Positions 11,001-26,000 of a DNA stretch of 64,000 bases are shown in pieces; positions within the stretch are counted from its first letter, which is position 1; each line of letters opens with the position of its first letter. The stretch is taken from the NCBI GenBank assembly GCA_947095585.1, contig OX352763.1, forward strand, positions 101,163,908 through 101,227,907. The letters are read 5' to 3'. A model generated the notes under the pieces. It saw only the letters and a program-made list of their open reading frames with translations, ran no database searches and was not told the DNA's origin. The stretch is from Nephrocerus scutellatus. Lineage: Eukaryota; Arthropoda; Insecta; Diptera; Pipunculidae. A program made the translations under genes and the position numbers.

Positions 11001-14000
11001 CCCAAAGCTTTCGCCACGGTTGATCACTCCATTCTCATAATACTATATATATAGATATACTGAACTCTACTCTCCCCGACTCGATTAAAAGGTTCCTATC
11101 AGCATTCATAAATGGCACCCGCGCATATGTGGAATTCAGAAATTCCTGCTCAAAACAACGAAAACTAAAGATGTGAATCCACAAGGAAGAGTTCACTCTC
11201 TCATCCTCTTTAATATCCGGTGCAGATGTTAACGTGGTTACAAATAGGATAAACTTCTACCCGACAGAGCTAACTGAATTTCTTAAAAAAAGGAAACTTC
11301 ACCTCGCCTCCAAAAAATCATATGCTACACTGTTTACCTCTTGGACCAAAGAAGTCACTTGTCACTAGCACTTGACATTCGTATAAACAACCAACTACCT
11401 ATTTCTCTGCTCCCATTACAGAACAAATTTCTTGGTTAGATTGAGTCGGCGTGGCTCCTTTGTCTTTCGCGCACGCTTGGCACAGCGTGGGCGTTAAGGA
11501 AAAGGAAGAGAAACGAAGAAATGTCTATGGGCTTATGTCTTGAATGCCTGTGATTCATAGTGTTGTGGAAAGACCGAGCTTGGCAGAGCATTCCAAATAC
11601 GAGTTGTACGGCTGAAGAACAAATCCCTGAACTTAACTGTACGTCCGAAGTTGGACTTGAGTATTTCTCTTGAGCAACGCTGGTAAAAGAAGCGATAAAA
11701 CAGTGACAAGCAGGAAACGTTCCTGTGGTGTTCAAGCGAATCTGCCGACCTTACACGATAACTATAAACCATTTCTAGTTCATCAAATTAGTACGAGGAA
11801 CTATTAGCTATTAGCTTTACTTACTTTCAGTTTAAAGTTAATTTAAGTAAACTCTGAAATGAAAAGGTATATTAGTACTGCGGATGTGGATATAATGATG
11901 GAGGGATTCTGTTTACTTTAATTTCAGGCCAGGAGTTGCCACAACACCTTTCCACGACGATTGGTTCTACGCACAGAAAGGCCTCCAGGGTTTATCGAAA
12001 CACTTGATCAAGGATCGTCACCCCAACAACAGTCCTGGAGTTGGTACAACAACAACGACTATATGGATGCGAAATCTGGACCGAGGATCTCAAGAAAGTA
12101 ATAGTACAGACAGCGAAGATCCGCATGAGGATGAGCAGATCTTAGTTCCTCCAGAAGTAGGATTAAAATATCGAATTATTATAAAGCCATCTCTCCTCGA
12201 CTTATAACAGTTTCTCATAGGTTTCTATGGTCACTACTTTAACTGACTACCTACTTTATACAGGGCTTTTTTTAAATTAAAAGGAACAATCAAAGCAGAA
12301 AATGAAATTCGTTTTCATGACTGAAGGCTGGAAAGTTTAGGTCATGATAACGCAGTATACAATAACCATCAGCCTTAGTGTGCACTCTCTGAAGTTCCTC
12401 GGACTCAAAACACTCCTTTCTTGTTAGCTTATTAGTCAGTCATCCATTCCTGGATCGTGACTGAAGTCAAGTTGTACCAAAAAGCTTAATGTCTAACGTT
12501 GCACATAAATGAAACTTGACACGAAGTTGGAGAAAACAATGGCCAAATTGCAAAAATAACCAATGTTGTTTGATTGGTATTAGGTAGATCGAATTCTGGC
12601 CGTGAAAAATAATGTACAAGAAGCTCCGTACTAGGCATCACTTTAAAACAATGCGTTAAACGTTTTTGGTGTCTATTGTGACTATAGGAATCGAATTCAT
12701 AAACATATGCCGCTTCCTCGCAGTCCTAATCAAATAAAAAGATATGAATAGCGTTTCAAGTTATGACTCATAACTAAGCAGCACATCACGCACCAATTAC
12801 ACTTGACCACGATTTCTCACTCACCTCACACTCCTGTCCCATATTTACATTCCGGCAATTGCCATTCCAGTATGCATGCGAGCAAGTATTCACCGATGCG
12901 TCATACTGTTGCGTCCAATGTGTTTCAGCCTCGTCGCTGGTGACTTTTTTGTATTTCTTTTCGATTTCGGCCAACGATTCCCGACGCACTTGAAGGCCAG
13001 TGTTTGGACGATAAATCTGAAACATAATGTCCTTTTTATTTTGTTCCTTTTTGGAGTCCTTCTTCTTGGTCTGTTGGGCTGGCAATTGTGGCGCTTCAAT
13101 TTCAACGGCTAACATTGCCGTCCGCTTATTATTTCGCACCTGATGTGACAAATAGAAGCCTTCGTAATTGCTGAGCAAATCAGCATATCTAAAGAAAGAA
13201 AACCCAGTTATTGTTTTCCTACATTCGTGGACTGGCTTTGTTAACAAATGCACCAATCGACCTACGTCGCCGCTCGGAATCCCAATACGTTACTCACTTG
13301 TCAATTGCCTCCATCCAGATCATTCCTCGTTCCACACGGACTGTGTGCAATTCTGTGGGCGCTGTGCCTGTCGCGTGCTTCCGCATGAATTTCATCAGTT
13401 TTACGCGGGTTACATTTTCGCCAGCGGCACCAAGATCTACAACAACAACAAAAATACAAACATGAGGAGATGAAAAATGTTCTGTGACGGATAGATAGAA
13501 ACTATATGTGTATACCCAAAATGCCCAAATCAAAGCGTCCGCCCTTCTTCGCCTGCTGAATAATCGCCGCGAGAGTGTCGGTGAAATATTTGAACAAACG
13601 ATTCTGCAGTTCGACGGGCATTCCAAGAATACGATTAAGGAATTTCGAAATGTTATTGTAGTCCTTGTCCAGGCTGAGTACGCCTGGCGAAGCCTCACTG
13701 TTGACGATAATGCCGACGCCAACTAGCGCACCAGCGATATCCTTAAAAAAGTCTCCCTTATAATCGGTGGGTGGTGGCACCAGCGGCGACTCATAGCCCA
13801 TAATTGTCTTCATCACAGTCTCCAGAGCGGTGCGACCGTATTTGTTATCAATGTTAAATTGTGACAGATCGCGCGTATCGGTGGCACGACGATCGCCATG
13901 TGTTAGCGCACCAAGCGACTCCAATCGCTTGGCCACAGTCGAGGCGAAACGCCGTTCTCCGGCCAAATCGGAAATCAGGAAAATATACTCTGGCGCATTC

Positions 14001-17000
14001 ACCTGATTCGATCGATGTGTCCGACCAAACTGTTGGATAGCCCGATCGGCTGACCACGGCAGTTCCAGAGTGATGTGCACACGTCGTCGCTGATTACGAA
14101 CTCGCCGATCACTTTGCAGTGAAATACCACTTGAGGCGGCCTCGGAGATGATCGCAACATCCTTCTCACCATCCATGAAACGTTGCTTCTCGGTGAGATT
14201 GAGTGTCTCTAGGGGAACATCTTGCTCAGAGCGGGACTCATACTGAATGGAACCGTCTTCCGATTGGACAACACGACCCTTGCGACCAGTCATCTCGGCG
14301 ACATTTTCCGGACCGCCCAGCTCATCGATCAACTGATCCAGTGTATTTGGTGGAAGTTTTTCGCCGATTCGTTCGATTTTCCGCAGCAACTCCTCCTTCA
14401 TGCTGCAAGCCCGCTCAATGGCATCCTTCGGCGGCGGCCCGTAATTCATTTTAATGCCATTCACACCGATCTGTGTGACAGTACCCTTCAGTTCTTGTTT
14501 CTTCTGTAGCAGATCCTGAATTTTGTCTTGTGTCGATGTTGGTTTCTTCTTGGGCGGTGAAGTGGTTGGCACACCGGACGCTGACGAGTGTTTCTCTTTT
14601 GTTTTTTTCTTTTTACGTGAATGCACCCATGGGTCAGCATCACTGTCCGAATCCGAAGAGAACGGATTGAAATCAGAACTTTGGTAACTGTCAGAGCAAC
14701 CGTCCGAATGTTCCGATTCAGAGTCAGAAATTTTGAAATCTGAATCGTCTGAAGTGTGTGGGGAGTTATCACTCTTATCGTAGGAGGCACGACGGGACTT
14801 TTTCGACGACTTTGCTGCTTTGGCTTCTTGCCGGGCGGACTTTCGCTTTGATGTGGAATTGGATGTTGATGCTGATTCAGCAGCTGCTGCTGATTTCGAT
14901 GAGCGGTTCTTGGCTTTTACCTCTTCGATAATTGTTTGAATGGTGGTATTCTTAACACCGCCCATTCCAAGAATGCGATTAATACGATTTCGATCGGGCG
15001 CCGGAAAATGCTTCTCAACCAGGGACTGAAAAACACCTCTGTGCAAGGGATGGAAGGTTGAATTAAAGAAAATTAACTTGCAATTTCCGAATAACTTACT
15101 TGGCCGTCGATACGAAATCGCTCAGTTCTCCTTCATCTCTCTCCAGTTGTTCCAGTGTGCGAGCCTCACCGGTCGACTGTAGACCAATAACCACACACTT
15201 TCCATATTTAATAGCCTCTCGGGCAATCAAGACGGCATGATTGACTTTTGCCGCAATACACAGATATTTAAAGAATCGCTGATGTGACGACCAAAATTGT
15301 CCCCACATGGTTTTCTTCATGCGACTTTCAGCATCAATTAGTTCGGCAGCTTCAGTGAATTTCTGCATTGCTTCAACCCACTGCAAAACAATAATTACAT
15401 GAAAATTAACAAAGTGCATAACAAAGCCATATATTGATTTTCATTTACAAGCATGAATTGTTGTCCTATCTGCGTTTGAAATAAATGATGTAATTGTTTC
15501 AAATAAAAGGGATGCACTTACAGAAATGGTATTCAGTTTGAGAAGATCGCCAGCCAAACCGATACATTTTCTGGAGAAGTGTTCGTTAGTTCTTTATTCT
15601 TTAGATAGGTCGCAAAGTGAGGATGAAATATTGGATTCAGAGGGCGAAATAGTAGAAGATCGGTCTTAGAACGTGCCAGTTATTATACCTGATACCTTTT
15701 AAAGCATTGAAGACTTCCCAATATCTAAACTCATTTCAAAAAATTACTAGGAAGAATAGAAAATTACCTGGAAGCCGTTCAAATTGGAAACATATTAGGA
15801 GGAAGGTTATTCTTTTTTATAAACAAGTCAACTTCTAGAAGAACTTTCCAATTGTTAAACTTCCGCCGATTATTTTGCATTCCTCTTCACTGAAGAGCTT
15901 TTTGAGATAATAGTGGAAGAATCAAACAAAAAGCCTTACAGAAAAGTATTAATAAACCCGTGCAAATTACGAAATGTGGTATGGAATGACCTTCCAGAAG
16001 GATGTTATTTTGGCGATAATCTAGTGCGGTTCGTACTGCCATGTAGTGTTTGAAGAAAGCCGGTGAGAGGACCTCTCCTTGGGGTACTTACTCCTTGCTT
16101 AACTTTCCATTAAAGCGTTTTGTTGTTCCGGAATTTGACGTAAGATTTCATACCATTAAAGTAGTTGGCAAGCCATCGTTTCGTTGTGTTGGAAAGTTGT
16201 GACTTAGGATGTCTTGTAGTAAGATGCGTAGGTCAACAGTGTCGAATGCCTTAGATAGGTCCAGTGCAACAAGGACAATGCGGTCACTGGGACGCTGTTG
16301 GTTAAGTCCTTGCGAGATGAGTGTTGTGATCTCCGAAAGGGCTGTGGTTGTTCTGTTCTGCTTGCGGAAGCCGTATTGTTGTTCAGCTAAGGAAGTAGTA
16401 GACGATACGAGGATCCTTGGTCTTCCTGTTTACCGGGCTTGAATAGGGGAATAATTCTGCCCATTTTCCAAGGGTCAGGGAAGTCCAATGTTGTTGTAGA
16501 TTTGAGTGAGGTAAGTGATACCTAGAGCCTAGATATTCGAGCATAATCATAGCGACTCCATCCGGTCCAATGGCAATGGAATTAGCGTATGGCTAATTCG
16601 ACTTCGGAGGGAAGTAGAATATGTAAGGTGTTGTCGTGGTCAAGGCTGTGCAATTTCCTGAGAGTAGCACACTTGCTCTTGTTACAGTGCGTTGGATGTT
16701 ATACAAACTGGCGACAGAACATTGAGGACACTTCCTAGGGCAGTCTTGTTGTGTGCTGTTGAATGTGATGGCTGTTAGGTATCTACGTCTGGTAGTGTTG
16801 GAGACCAAAGTTTCTTTGAGCTTCATCGGCTTTATCACCGTGATGATGATCGGGATATGGTCGGAGTTTAACGCTTTGTCTCCATAATGTACAGGCTGGA
16901 ACAGGTGGCACAGATCCTGGTGAGTGAATTTTCATTGATGGTACGAAAGTTTGACTCGTCGATTTGCTCAGCAATATGCGTGTCGCGACGATCATTCTCT

Positions 17001-20000
17001 AGATTAGAGGGCCAGCAATTATGGTGGGCGTTGAAATCCCCAACAATCAGGCGGTTACCTTCTGTTAGTAGATGGTCTAAAGAAGGAAGGCAGCCGGATC
17101 TGCACCATATAGTTGGAGGAATATAGACATTTGTTATTACGATTAGGGCGTCGTTGGACTTGACTGCAATATTTTGTGTTTCGAGATCAGCGTTTCCATG
17201 ACTTTAGAAAGTATGGATGTTAGCGCAATGGGGCGGTACGAGTAAAGAGATGACGGTTCACCTTTTTTTGGAACAGGCTGGACAAAGGCTGTTTTTCAAT
17301 TCGTTGGGAAGACTTCAGAAGAATAAGAGTAATGGAAAAGCTGGCACTGTGGCAATGCCAACAATGAAGAACACCTCTTTAAAACTATAGCAGGAATACC
17401 CTCAAGCTCAGCATATTTATGAATGTTGAGATCATTTTAATACTCTAGCTACTTGAGTACGAAAGTAGATTTTTCCCACAGAGGATTCAACAGATTTAAA
17501 AGCAGTACAGGCGTCGACAATGCGCAATCTGGTAGCGTTGAGCTAGCTGCGAAATATGTAGCACGCAGATTGACCTTGTCTATAGAGCTGACAGTTGGAA
17601 TGTGTCATTGTGAATGAGCATTGGAATAGAAGATGAGGCAGTATGTATTTTTAATTCGTTTCACGAATGACTAAAAATTCTTACCCCCTTTTGGATATTG
17701 AAGTATTTATTACATCAGTTTCTGATCAAAGTCGAATTTGACTCGTCTAAGGTAGGCAATGCAATCATTTCTGACTCGTCTAAATTTGGTTCCGTTTTCC
17801 ACAGTGTGGTTTTGTTTAAATAACCGAAAGCATACCTCCCGGTTCATAGAAGCCTCTTTGACGCTTAAACCATACCAATCATTTTCCTTCGGTTTGATAC
17901 ACTTAGTCCTGGAAGGGATAAATTGTCTCATACCATATTGGATTATGTCTCTTCTATTTTCTTGTTCACTTCTTGTTTTTATTTACATGCGGCTTCCACC
18001 TGGCATGTTTGTCATTTAGTGTCATACCAAGATATTTGGCTATGTTCGTATATGGAACAACTTGACCATTGATACACACAGTCTTGTGCTGTATATGTTT
18101 GTTGGTAAAATCAATACGCACAGATTTGGTTTCGATTAATTTGATAAGCCACTTCATAGTCCAGACTTGAACTTTGGCAATAGCTGTTGATTCGATGTTA
18201 TTGTCTCTAATGCCATAATTGCAGTATTATCAGCGAATGTAGCAACAATATTTTCATTACATCTAGGTCACTAGTGTATAGTGACGTAGGTCACTAGTGT
18301 ATAGGAGGTAAAGGATTAGTCCTAGTACACTGCCTTGTGGAACACCTGCTTGGATTTTATTTTGGTCAGAATAGGCTTCCCCTTGCTTAATTCTAAAGAA
18401 TTTTTCTGATATATACGATTGTAGTGGTTCTGAGTACTGGACTGAAAGCAGCAGTTTGAGCTTTTAATTCAACCCCCATGCCAGAGTTTATCTTCAAGCG
18501 GTTGTTCAATTCCTTAGTGATTCGATGACCATGGTCAATCGTGGAGTGTTGATTTCTTAATCCAAATTGATGATCTGGAATAAGATTTCTCGCTGCGATG
18601 ATAGGTTTTAATCTTTTAAGTAAGATTTTTTTAAACATATGATTTCTGAATGTCGCTAAAAAAATTGTCCACTTCAAAGTTCAATTGATCTTTGGTTTGT
18701 AGTGGTACTCCTAGTTAAATTATTTGTTCTAGTGTTATTCTGAAGCTTTCCCAGTCTGTTTTTTTATGGACCAGAGTAGGATTAAATAGTTTTGAAATTA
18801 TATTTTCACTCGGCGTTAATATAATCGGGGAATGATCTGAATTTAACTCCAAGATATCGTCAATTTGCATGTTGTTACTAGAGATATTTCTTATTATGTA
18901 AAAGTCTATTAATCTATTTCGCCGATGATGAGAAATTTGTGGCCTAGATCTTCAAATTAAGGCCGTAAACGAACGACTACTTTTAATCCCCAAGAAACAA
19001 TATCTTACAGTAGTTGAGCAGGTAATACCCACCGTGCCGTCATCACTTGAAGCAATATAATACGAAAAAAACGACATAAATGGGTTTCCAAAAATCTTAT
19101 TCTTAGTGGAGTATCTAGATTTTATCTAATCTGGGATATGTGTATCGTTAACGTTCGGAAAAGGGTCGTGTTGTTGTGTAGCCGTTGCTTGGCTTTAAAT
19201 TAACTGTATCGGAATACCTAAACAAGGCTGGTAAAAATCTTAGCAGGAAATGAGGTCGCCCTCTTTCGTGCGTAGGTACTTCAACCACCCAAAAAAAATC
19301 ACAATTCGCCAATTTCAACGCCAAAGTGTTCATCTTTTAAGGTGAAAAAACGGTAAAAAATATGGCTAGTCGTCGGGACATGCCACTAAATTCTATCACG
19401 GCGGATTCAATGGGTCATCTTCCAGAATGGTAAAAAGCCAGACAACAATGTCAAAACGATTGTACGTTTTGGTCATTAATTTGTTGCTCCAAATGTTATA
19501 CTTATGTTGTTTTTGTTTTGTGTACATAGAATTAAAACAATCGTTTATTTATCTCCCTTAATTGCGTGAAACGCCAAAAAACTCTTTTTAGCTTGAAAAA
19601 GGCAAAATTGAATAGGTGACATATATGGCAAAATGAAAATAATAGAAGGAAAGGAAATCATGTAGGCTTAATGTTTTGATTATCTTACCAAGTCAACCGA
19701 CCCGTCGTAAACCTTTCGGAATTTCTCTGACAGTGATACTTCTTCGATTTTAAATGTTACCCCATGGAAACTCAGCTGTCTTGCGATGTACATACCACGC
19801 AGTTTCATGTCCATAGCGACAATTTCCATTGCGCCAATGCCTCTGTAGGAGAAATTGATAAAAAAAAAAATTAATACAATGGAAGACAAAAGGTGTAAAG
19901 TATAGGAAATATTCTCAGCATACTACATTCTGACATGCTGACATTCAAGACTCATGTGTACAGACATCTCGTCCTTTGCCCTCCTTAATTCCCTACTCAC

Positions 20001-23000
20001 GCCAATGCCATGCTTAGCATTAAAAGCGTCCATATTCCGTGAACGTTGGTTTAATATAAAAAAGCGGTTGTTTCCATTTGTGGTCAATTGAAATTAGTGA
20101 TTTGTCAATACCTAACTCAAATTTCGGCTGTATTCAGAAAGCAGCTTAGTTGGTTCCTTAAAAGTTCATTGGCAAAATCAATTAGCCAAGAAAATGATAA
20201 CTGCTGATTAATGACACTTGTCGAATGTAAAACTAAAAATCTAAAATTCACAGACTAATCTGTGTCAGTGCAACAGGTGCTATAAAGACTTGTTCAACGG
20301 CAGCTCTTGAAAAGCTTTTGTGACTTACACAACTTCACTTATACATCAAAAGCGAAACTGGCTCGAGAGTCATTACACTTAATCTGAATAACCAAATAAC
20401 CAAATAAAGCCAATAGACCAGGACATACAAAAGCATCATTACCAAAATCAACATATATAGCGGAATTGTCCGTCAATCAGACTCAATGATAAAAACAATT
20501 AATTTCCAAAGGAACTTCTCAATAAGAATAAGAACCAGAACGAAGAAAAGTTGAAAATATCATAAACAACCTTCCCCATCATGCATCTATCTGGTATACA
20601 GACCGAACTAAAAAAATAGACAATAGCAAATACAGAAGAACCAAGATCTACATGATCTCCGACATCAGACCGCACTGCTAACGTTAAACTTCAACTCCAG
20701 AACAACGTGAAGCTGCTACTGCCAATTAAACGAACTGGCCAAAACTCGGATGTGGAAGGAAACTGCATGGCGAACGAAATAACTAAAAAACTAAAACTTA
20801 AGCTTAGGAAAGAGGCAAACAAAGCAACAAATGTGGGGTTTGGTCAAAGCTTTACTAAAAGCGCTCAACTGCGCTAATCTCCCTGTGAAGACGTCAACTA
20901 AAAACGGTTGTATGAATAATGACCGGACACTGCCTTCTAGGAAAACACGCGACAAGGATGTGTGTCGAATATAATGACTTCTGCAGCAGCTGCATGGACG
21001 ATGAGGAAGAGGAAACAATAGAACATCTTCTTTGTTCCTGTCCGGCACTAATTCACAGAAGGAAGAAGAAGAACAATTAACCTCTCGGAACTCAAAAAAC
21101 GGCAAAATGCGAGATATACTTCGATTCAGCAAGAACTCTGAATGGATCCTTTAGAAGCCGTTTTCACAGATTCGCAACGGTCTGTCAATATACTTGATAT
21201 CAAGGAACTTAACCCAACGTTTAGGCAAACTGCTGCTGTTTAGCAGTATACAGTCTGAATTCTCGACGGCGTTGTAGAGAAAAGCGGTAACTAGGACGCC
21301 CCACAGTTTAGGAACGCCAAGCCAAACTGGCTTAAATTGGGACCAGTAAAAAGAGAGATTTTTGCAGGACATGACAAAATGACTGGATTGAGACCAAGAA
21401 ATCTATTTGTATGTTGACTTGTGGGATTGAACGGAAGTTCTTTCCAATTATATTGTTAAGACTTAACTACTTAACTTTAGTTGACTGAATTAAAAGAAGG
21501 GTAACAGGACGCTTCGTCGTGCTCTCGAGCAAATGTGAACGGGAAAAGGTTTCGCGATCAACTGTGTACTAAGAAATGTCATGGAACCGAAAAAAACATT
21601 CCCAATTATTCTTGTAGACTGGAACGGGTGTTGTGATCTCTTTGTGAAAAAAAAACTTTATTGCATTACCACCATGAAGAAAAGCTGTGCATTCGGTAAT
21701 AAAGTACTGAAGAAATAAGAACGGCAACCTCTTGTTGAAAAAGCTTAAAATCTTATTTGTCTTCCAATGCTTTCGTTTTTCAGCCTAAACTCACCTCTTT
21801 TCGACGGCCGAAATGAAATCACCAAAACTTGGAAACGATGTGCCTTGACCCCAAATACCCAATCGCACCATGTATGCCATATTTTTAGGCTCTGAAGCAC
21901 CCGTAGCAGATGCATAAACTACCCGAGCTTTTGGCAATTTATTCTGCAATTCGAGTACAGTTGAACCAGTTTTGGTTGGCTTGCCCGACCCCACTGGGCA
22001 TAGATTCTTTGCCTTGTGACACTCATCGAACACAATCAGACCATCGAAATCCTCGCCACACCATTGAATAATTTGCTTTAGGCGGGATTTATATTTGCCA
22101 GTCTTGTTGTTGGATTCACCAATCAGCGCCGAATATGTGCTAAAGATGACGCCGCGCTTACAATTGTTGTTCACATCAGAGGAGATTTTTGCATATTTGA
22201 ACTGCAGTGAGAGAAGAGTTTGGAATTTGGAAACTTTTCTTTAGATTTAGTTTAAAATAAACAACTCACTTTGTTCAGGGGATGAACTTGAATTTTTTTA
22301 GCTCCAATATCGCTTAAATCTCGCACGGCATCGTAACGCAAATCGTTCGAGACTGAAATCCAAAGGGCTTTCTTGCGTCCCTTTTGGTAATTCTCGAAAA
22401 TAATACCAGCGATGGTGCGACCTTTACCAACACCAGCACCGTCACCTGCAACGGAGTGAGAAATAAGAAAAGACGATATTAAGAAAGAAAATTCCTTGTT
22501 TCATGTCAATAGGCCACTCGCCACTTACCAATTAAAAACCCGGCCCGACTTCCATCGGGCAGCAAGTGGTCATGCGCCTGCGATGCATATGTGATTGATT
22601 CCAATTGCAGAGCACTAAGTTGTCCACTCTGAATAGTCTCTGAGGGAATCGATAATTTATAATAAACATCACACGGCTCCACTGACGAAAGCGATGCAGT
22701 TTCTACCACAGGATCTGGATGCTTCTTGCCAAGTTTTACTAAAGCGAGTACAGACGAAGAAGAGATGCGTTAATAAGAGACAGACTGAAAAATCAAACCA
22801 AAAATATACTTACATTTTGCCGGCCAGTATTCGGCATATGTTTCAGCGACGCCAATCTCTTCATAGTCTTGCTCATCATCTTCGGCAAGCTGATTTGGCA
22901 ACTAAATGAAAAAACCAGTAATAAGGGTTAATAAACAATCACTGTGCAATATACGGAAGAACGCACCTTAACCGGTGCCATCCACATCTGTGAAAGCAAC

Positions 23001-26000
23001 TGATTTGGAATGCCACTTGTAAGGAAACTTGGATTAGCCGCAAGCAAGGCTTGAATTTTCTGCAACATGTATTGATTGATTTTGGCTTGTTGTTGTTGAA
23101 TTTGCTGTTGTTGTGGTGTCAGACCGGCAGGCGTCATGATTCCGCCACCGAGAGATGTTGCCGGTACCGCGGATTGACCTCCTGCTCCAAGGTAGTTATC
23201 GAAACCGAAGCCCATACTCACTGGGAGAGCGGAAATTTTTTGGTTAATTAGATGACGTTTTAAAGTTCAACGATTTATTGTTCAGGTTTTATGAGCAAAA
23301 CTTTTTTATTTACATTAAAGCATTGATAATTGAATTTGAAGCAAGCAAAGCAGTGAAAAGCTTAAAATAATAATAAAAAAGGCAATCAAAAACCACAACA
23401 ATCAAACATGCGTTAAAATGAGATGTCATTTACGAGGATGTACTAATTGCTAAAGAGGAGTTCTTCCTAGCGATTGTAATTAATCCCGGAAAAAAGATTC
23501 AAATTATTGTTTACCAAAGTTGAGGTGGGTTGTTACTATGTAATATTTTGATATAAGTCACGCGCTACCTATCTCCCTCGAAGAACTCCCATTTGTTAAC
23601 AACAATAAATTTACTCTAAAGGCTAAACTATAAAGTACATTCGCCTCCTTACGCTAGCGTCAATGCGCTCGACAGCGGTCTTTCATATGATAATTGCACC
23701 GTTTAGATATAAGCTTAATTAGGCGAAAGTGCATTGAGTCTCTATGGCTTTTGACAGTAAACAAAAAATTTAAGGAAAACCTTTTTGCTCGCAGAACAGT
23801 TCGACATAACTTTGCTTTCATATTGAATTGTGCTCGACAGCGTTCTTTCATGTGATAATTTGACAGTTATGACACTAGCTAAGGAGGCGAAAGTGCATTA
23901 TGGTTGAGTCTTAATGGCTTTTGACAGCAACAGAAAAAAACTTTAAGAAAAAATCTTTATGCCTCGCAGAACAGTTAAACATAACTCCGCTGTCATATTG
24001 AAGTGCGCTCGACAGCGGTCTTTCATATGATAATTTGACAGTTTGACATTAGCCTAAGGAGGCGAAAGTGCATTATGGTTGAGTCTTAATGGCTTTTGAC
24101 AGCAACAGAAAAAAACTTTAAGGAAAACCTTTTGGCCTCGCCGAACAGTTAAAGACATAACGGACAGCGGTATTTCAAATGATAATTTGACAGTTTGACA
24201 TTAGCCTAAGGAGGCGAAAGTGCATAATGGTTGAGTCTTCATGGCTTTTGACAGCAACAAAAAAAACTTTAAGAAAAAATCTTTATGCCTCGCAGAACAG
24301 TTAAACATAACTCCGCTGTCATATTAAAGTGCGCTCGACAGCGGTCTTTCATATGATAATTTGACAGTTTGACATTAGCCTAAGGAGGCGAAAGTGCATT
24401 ATGGTTGAGTTTTAATGGCTTTTGACAGCAACAAAAAAAACTGTAAGGAAAACCTTTTGGCCTCGCCGAACAGTTAAAGACATAACGGACAGCGGTCTTT
24501 CAAATGATAATTTGACAGTTTGACATTAGCCTAAGGAGGCGAAAGTGCATTATGGTTGAGTTTTAATGGCTTTTGACAGCAACCAAAAAAACTGTAAGGA
24601 AAACCTTTTGGCCTCGCAGAAAAGTTAGACATAACTCCGCTGTCATATTGAAGTGCGCTCGACAGCGGTCTTTCTTATGATAATTTGACAGTTTGACATT
24701 AGCCATGAAGACTGGTAAGGTGTACCAATGGATCAAAAATATAATTTGGATGGGGAGCTGATGTCTTTTGACCCTAGAGTAGTAGTAGAAGTAGTGTTTC
24801 CAGGCTAAAATCCATGCCTAGCCTACGAAATTTGCGTCAATATTAACATTGAAAAAGGTATCAGATGCGACATTAATATAAGTTTCTTGGTTAGTCTCAA
24901 GTGGCTCTGAAGCATAAGGTTTCAACTCGGTAGACTCAAGGTGGTGTTAAAACCACTTGCAATACTTAGTCAAACATAACAAGGTTCAACTGCAATGAGT
25001 GTCTGGTAAACCAAACTATCGCAGAAAACGTAACTGCAGACGAACTAACTATGCCTGGTTCAGTCACAGTTTTTATAAGCCATATCGGATTCTTTATCTA
25101 GCGTAAATTAGGTAACTTTAAAGATTGATATTAGTTATTTGGAAAACTAACTTCGCTTATCGTTAATTAGCAAAATATGGCGCAGTTGTGCAAGTCTAGA
25201 ACAGGAAGCCGAACACGAAATACCATTACACCAACAGAAATTTAATACTGGAGGGTTTATTGGTACATACTTTTCCTTCAATAATGCTGGCAACACAATC
25301 ACAGTCATTCGAGATCGCTTTTGACTGATTCTTTTTGCGAAAAATTGGAGAGGTTTTGACTGGGAGCATATGTCGTTTCTGCAGGTCGGCGTCAAATGCC
25401 ACACAGCTGGCCAACCAATCGAGTTATTGAACTCGAAGTTCGGTGACGGTATAGACTCCAGAAAAGATCCTGTTCGTGTGATTGACTTTTTTCTTTGGGA
25501 ATAGGTCAAGTGCATAGTCTATGCCAATAACACAGAGACTTAAGAGACTCAGGACCAACATCAAACGTGAAAATCAACGATTTATGCAACAACAAAAATT
25601 GGGTTCAGTAGGTATAACTCATGCAGGCGTTACCGTGGAGAATGTTGATGTGTTACATAATTAATTGCATCGATGATACTTTAGCCCGAAATACATTTTT
25701 TTTTTAATCTTAAACACAAGTGGGTGGGTAAACTCATGAGGGAGACTTATGTTCGACCAATTTTAGAATTTATTTCATATGTGCGGGGTGGGGCTTCAAG
25801 AACGCATTTGCATTATCTTGATGGAATTCAGAATATAGTTATCCGTTTGATAAACGATGTAACCATTACTTCATCTCTGGATTCTTTGGAGCATCGACGA
25901 AATGTATGAGCTTTATGTGTTGTTTTCTACAAATTTTACAACGATAGATGTTCATCAGTAAACAGTTCTCTAGTCCCAGGTCCTTTTGTCAGCAACGTTA

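Noticed and set aside
12876..13112. Plus-strand ORFs at 12.9-14.5 kb
   Set aside because: Shadows of sno exons m, l and k, which show conserved family motifs on the minus strand.
23640..24705. CRISPR-like array
   Set aside because: Units are whole-monomer tandem repeats of 150-175 bp without unique spacers, in animal DNA.
25147..25515. 122-codon minus-strand ORF
   Set aside because: It is opposite a plus-strand transposase remnant with recognisable blocks ([14 protein letters not shown]). The minus frame is a shadow.
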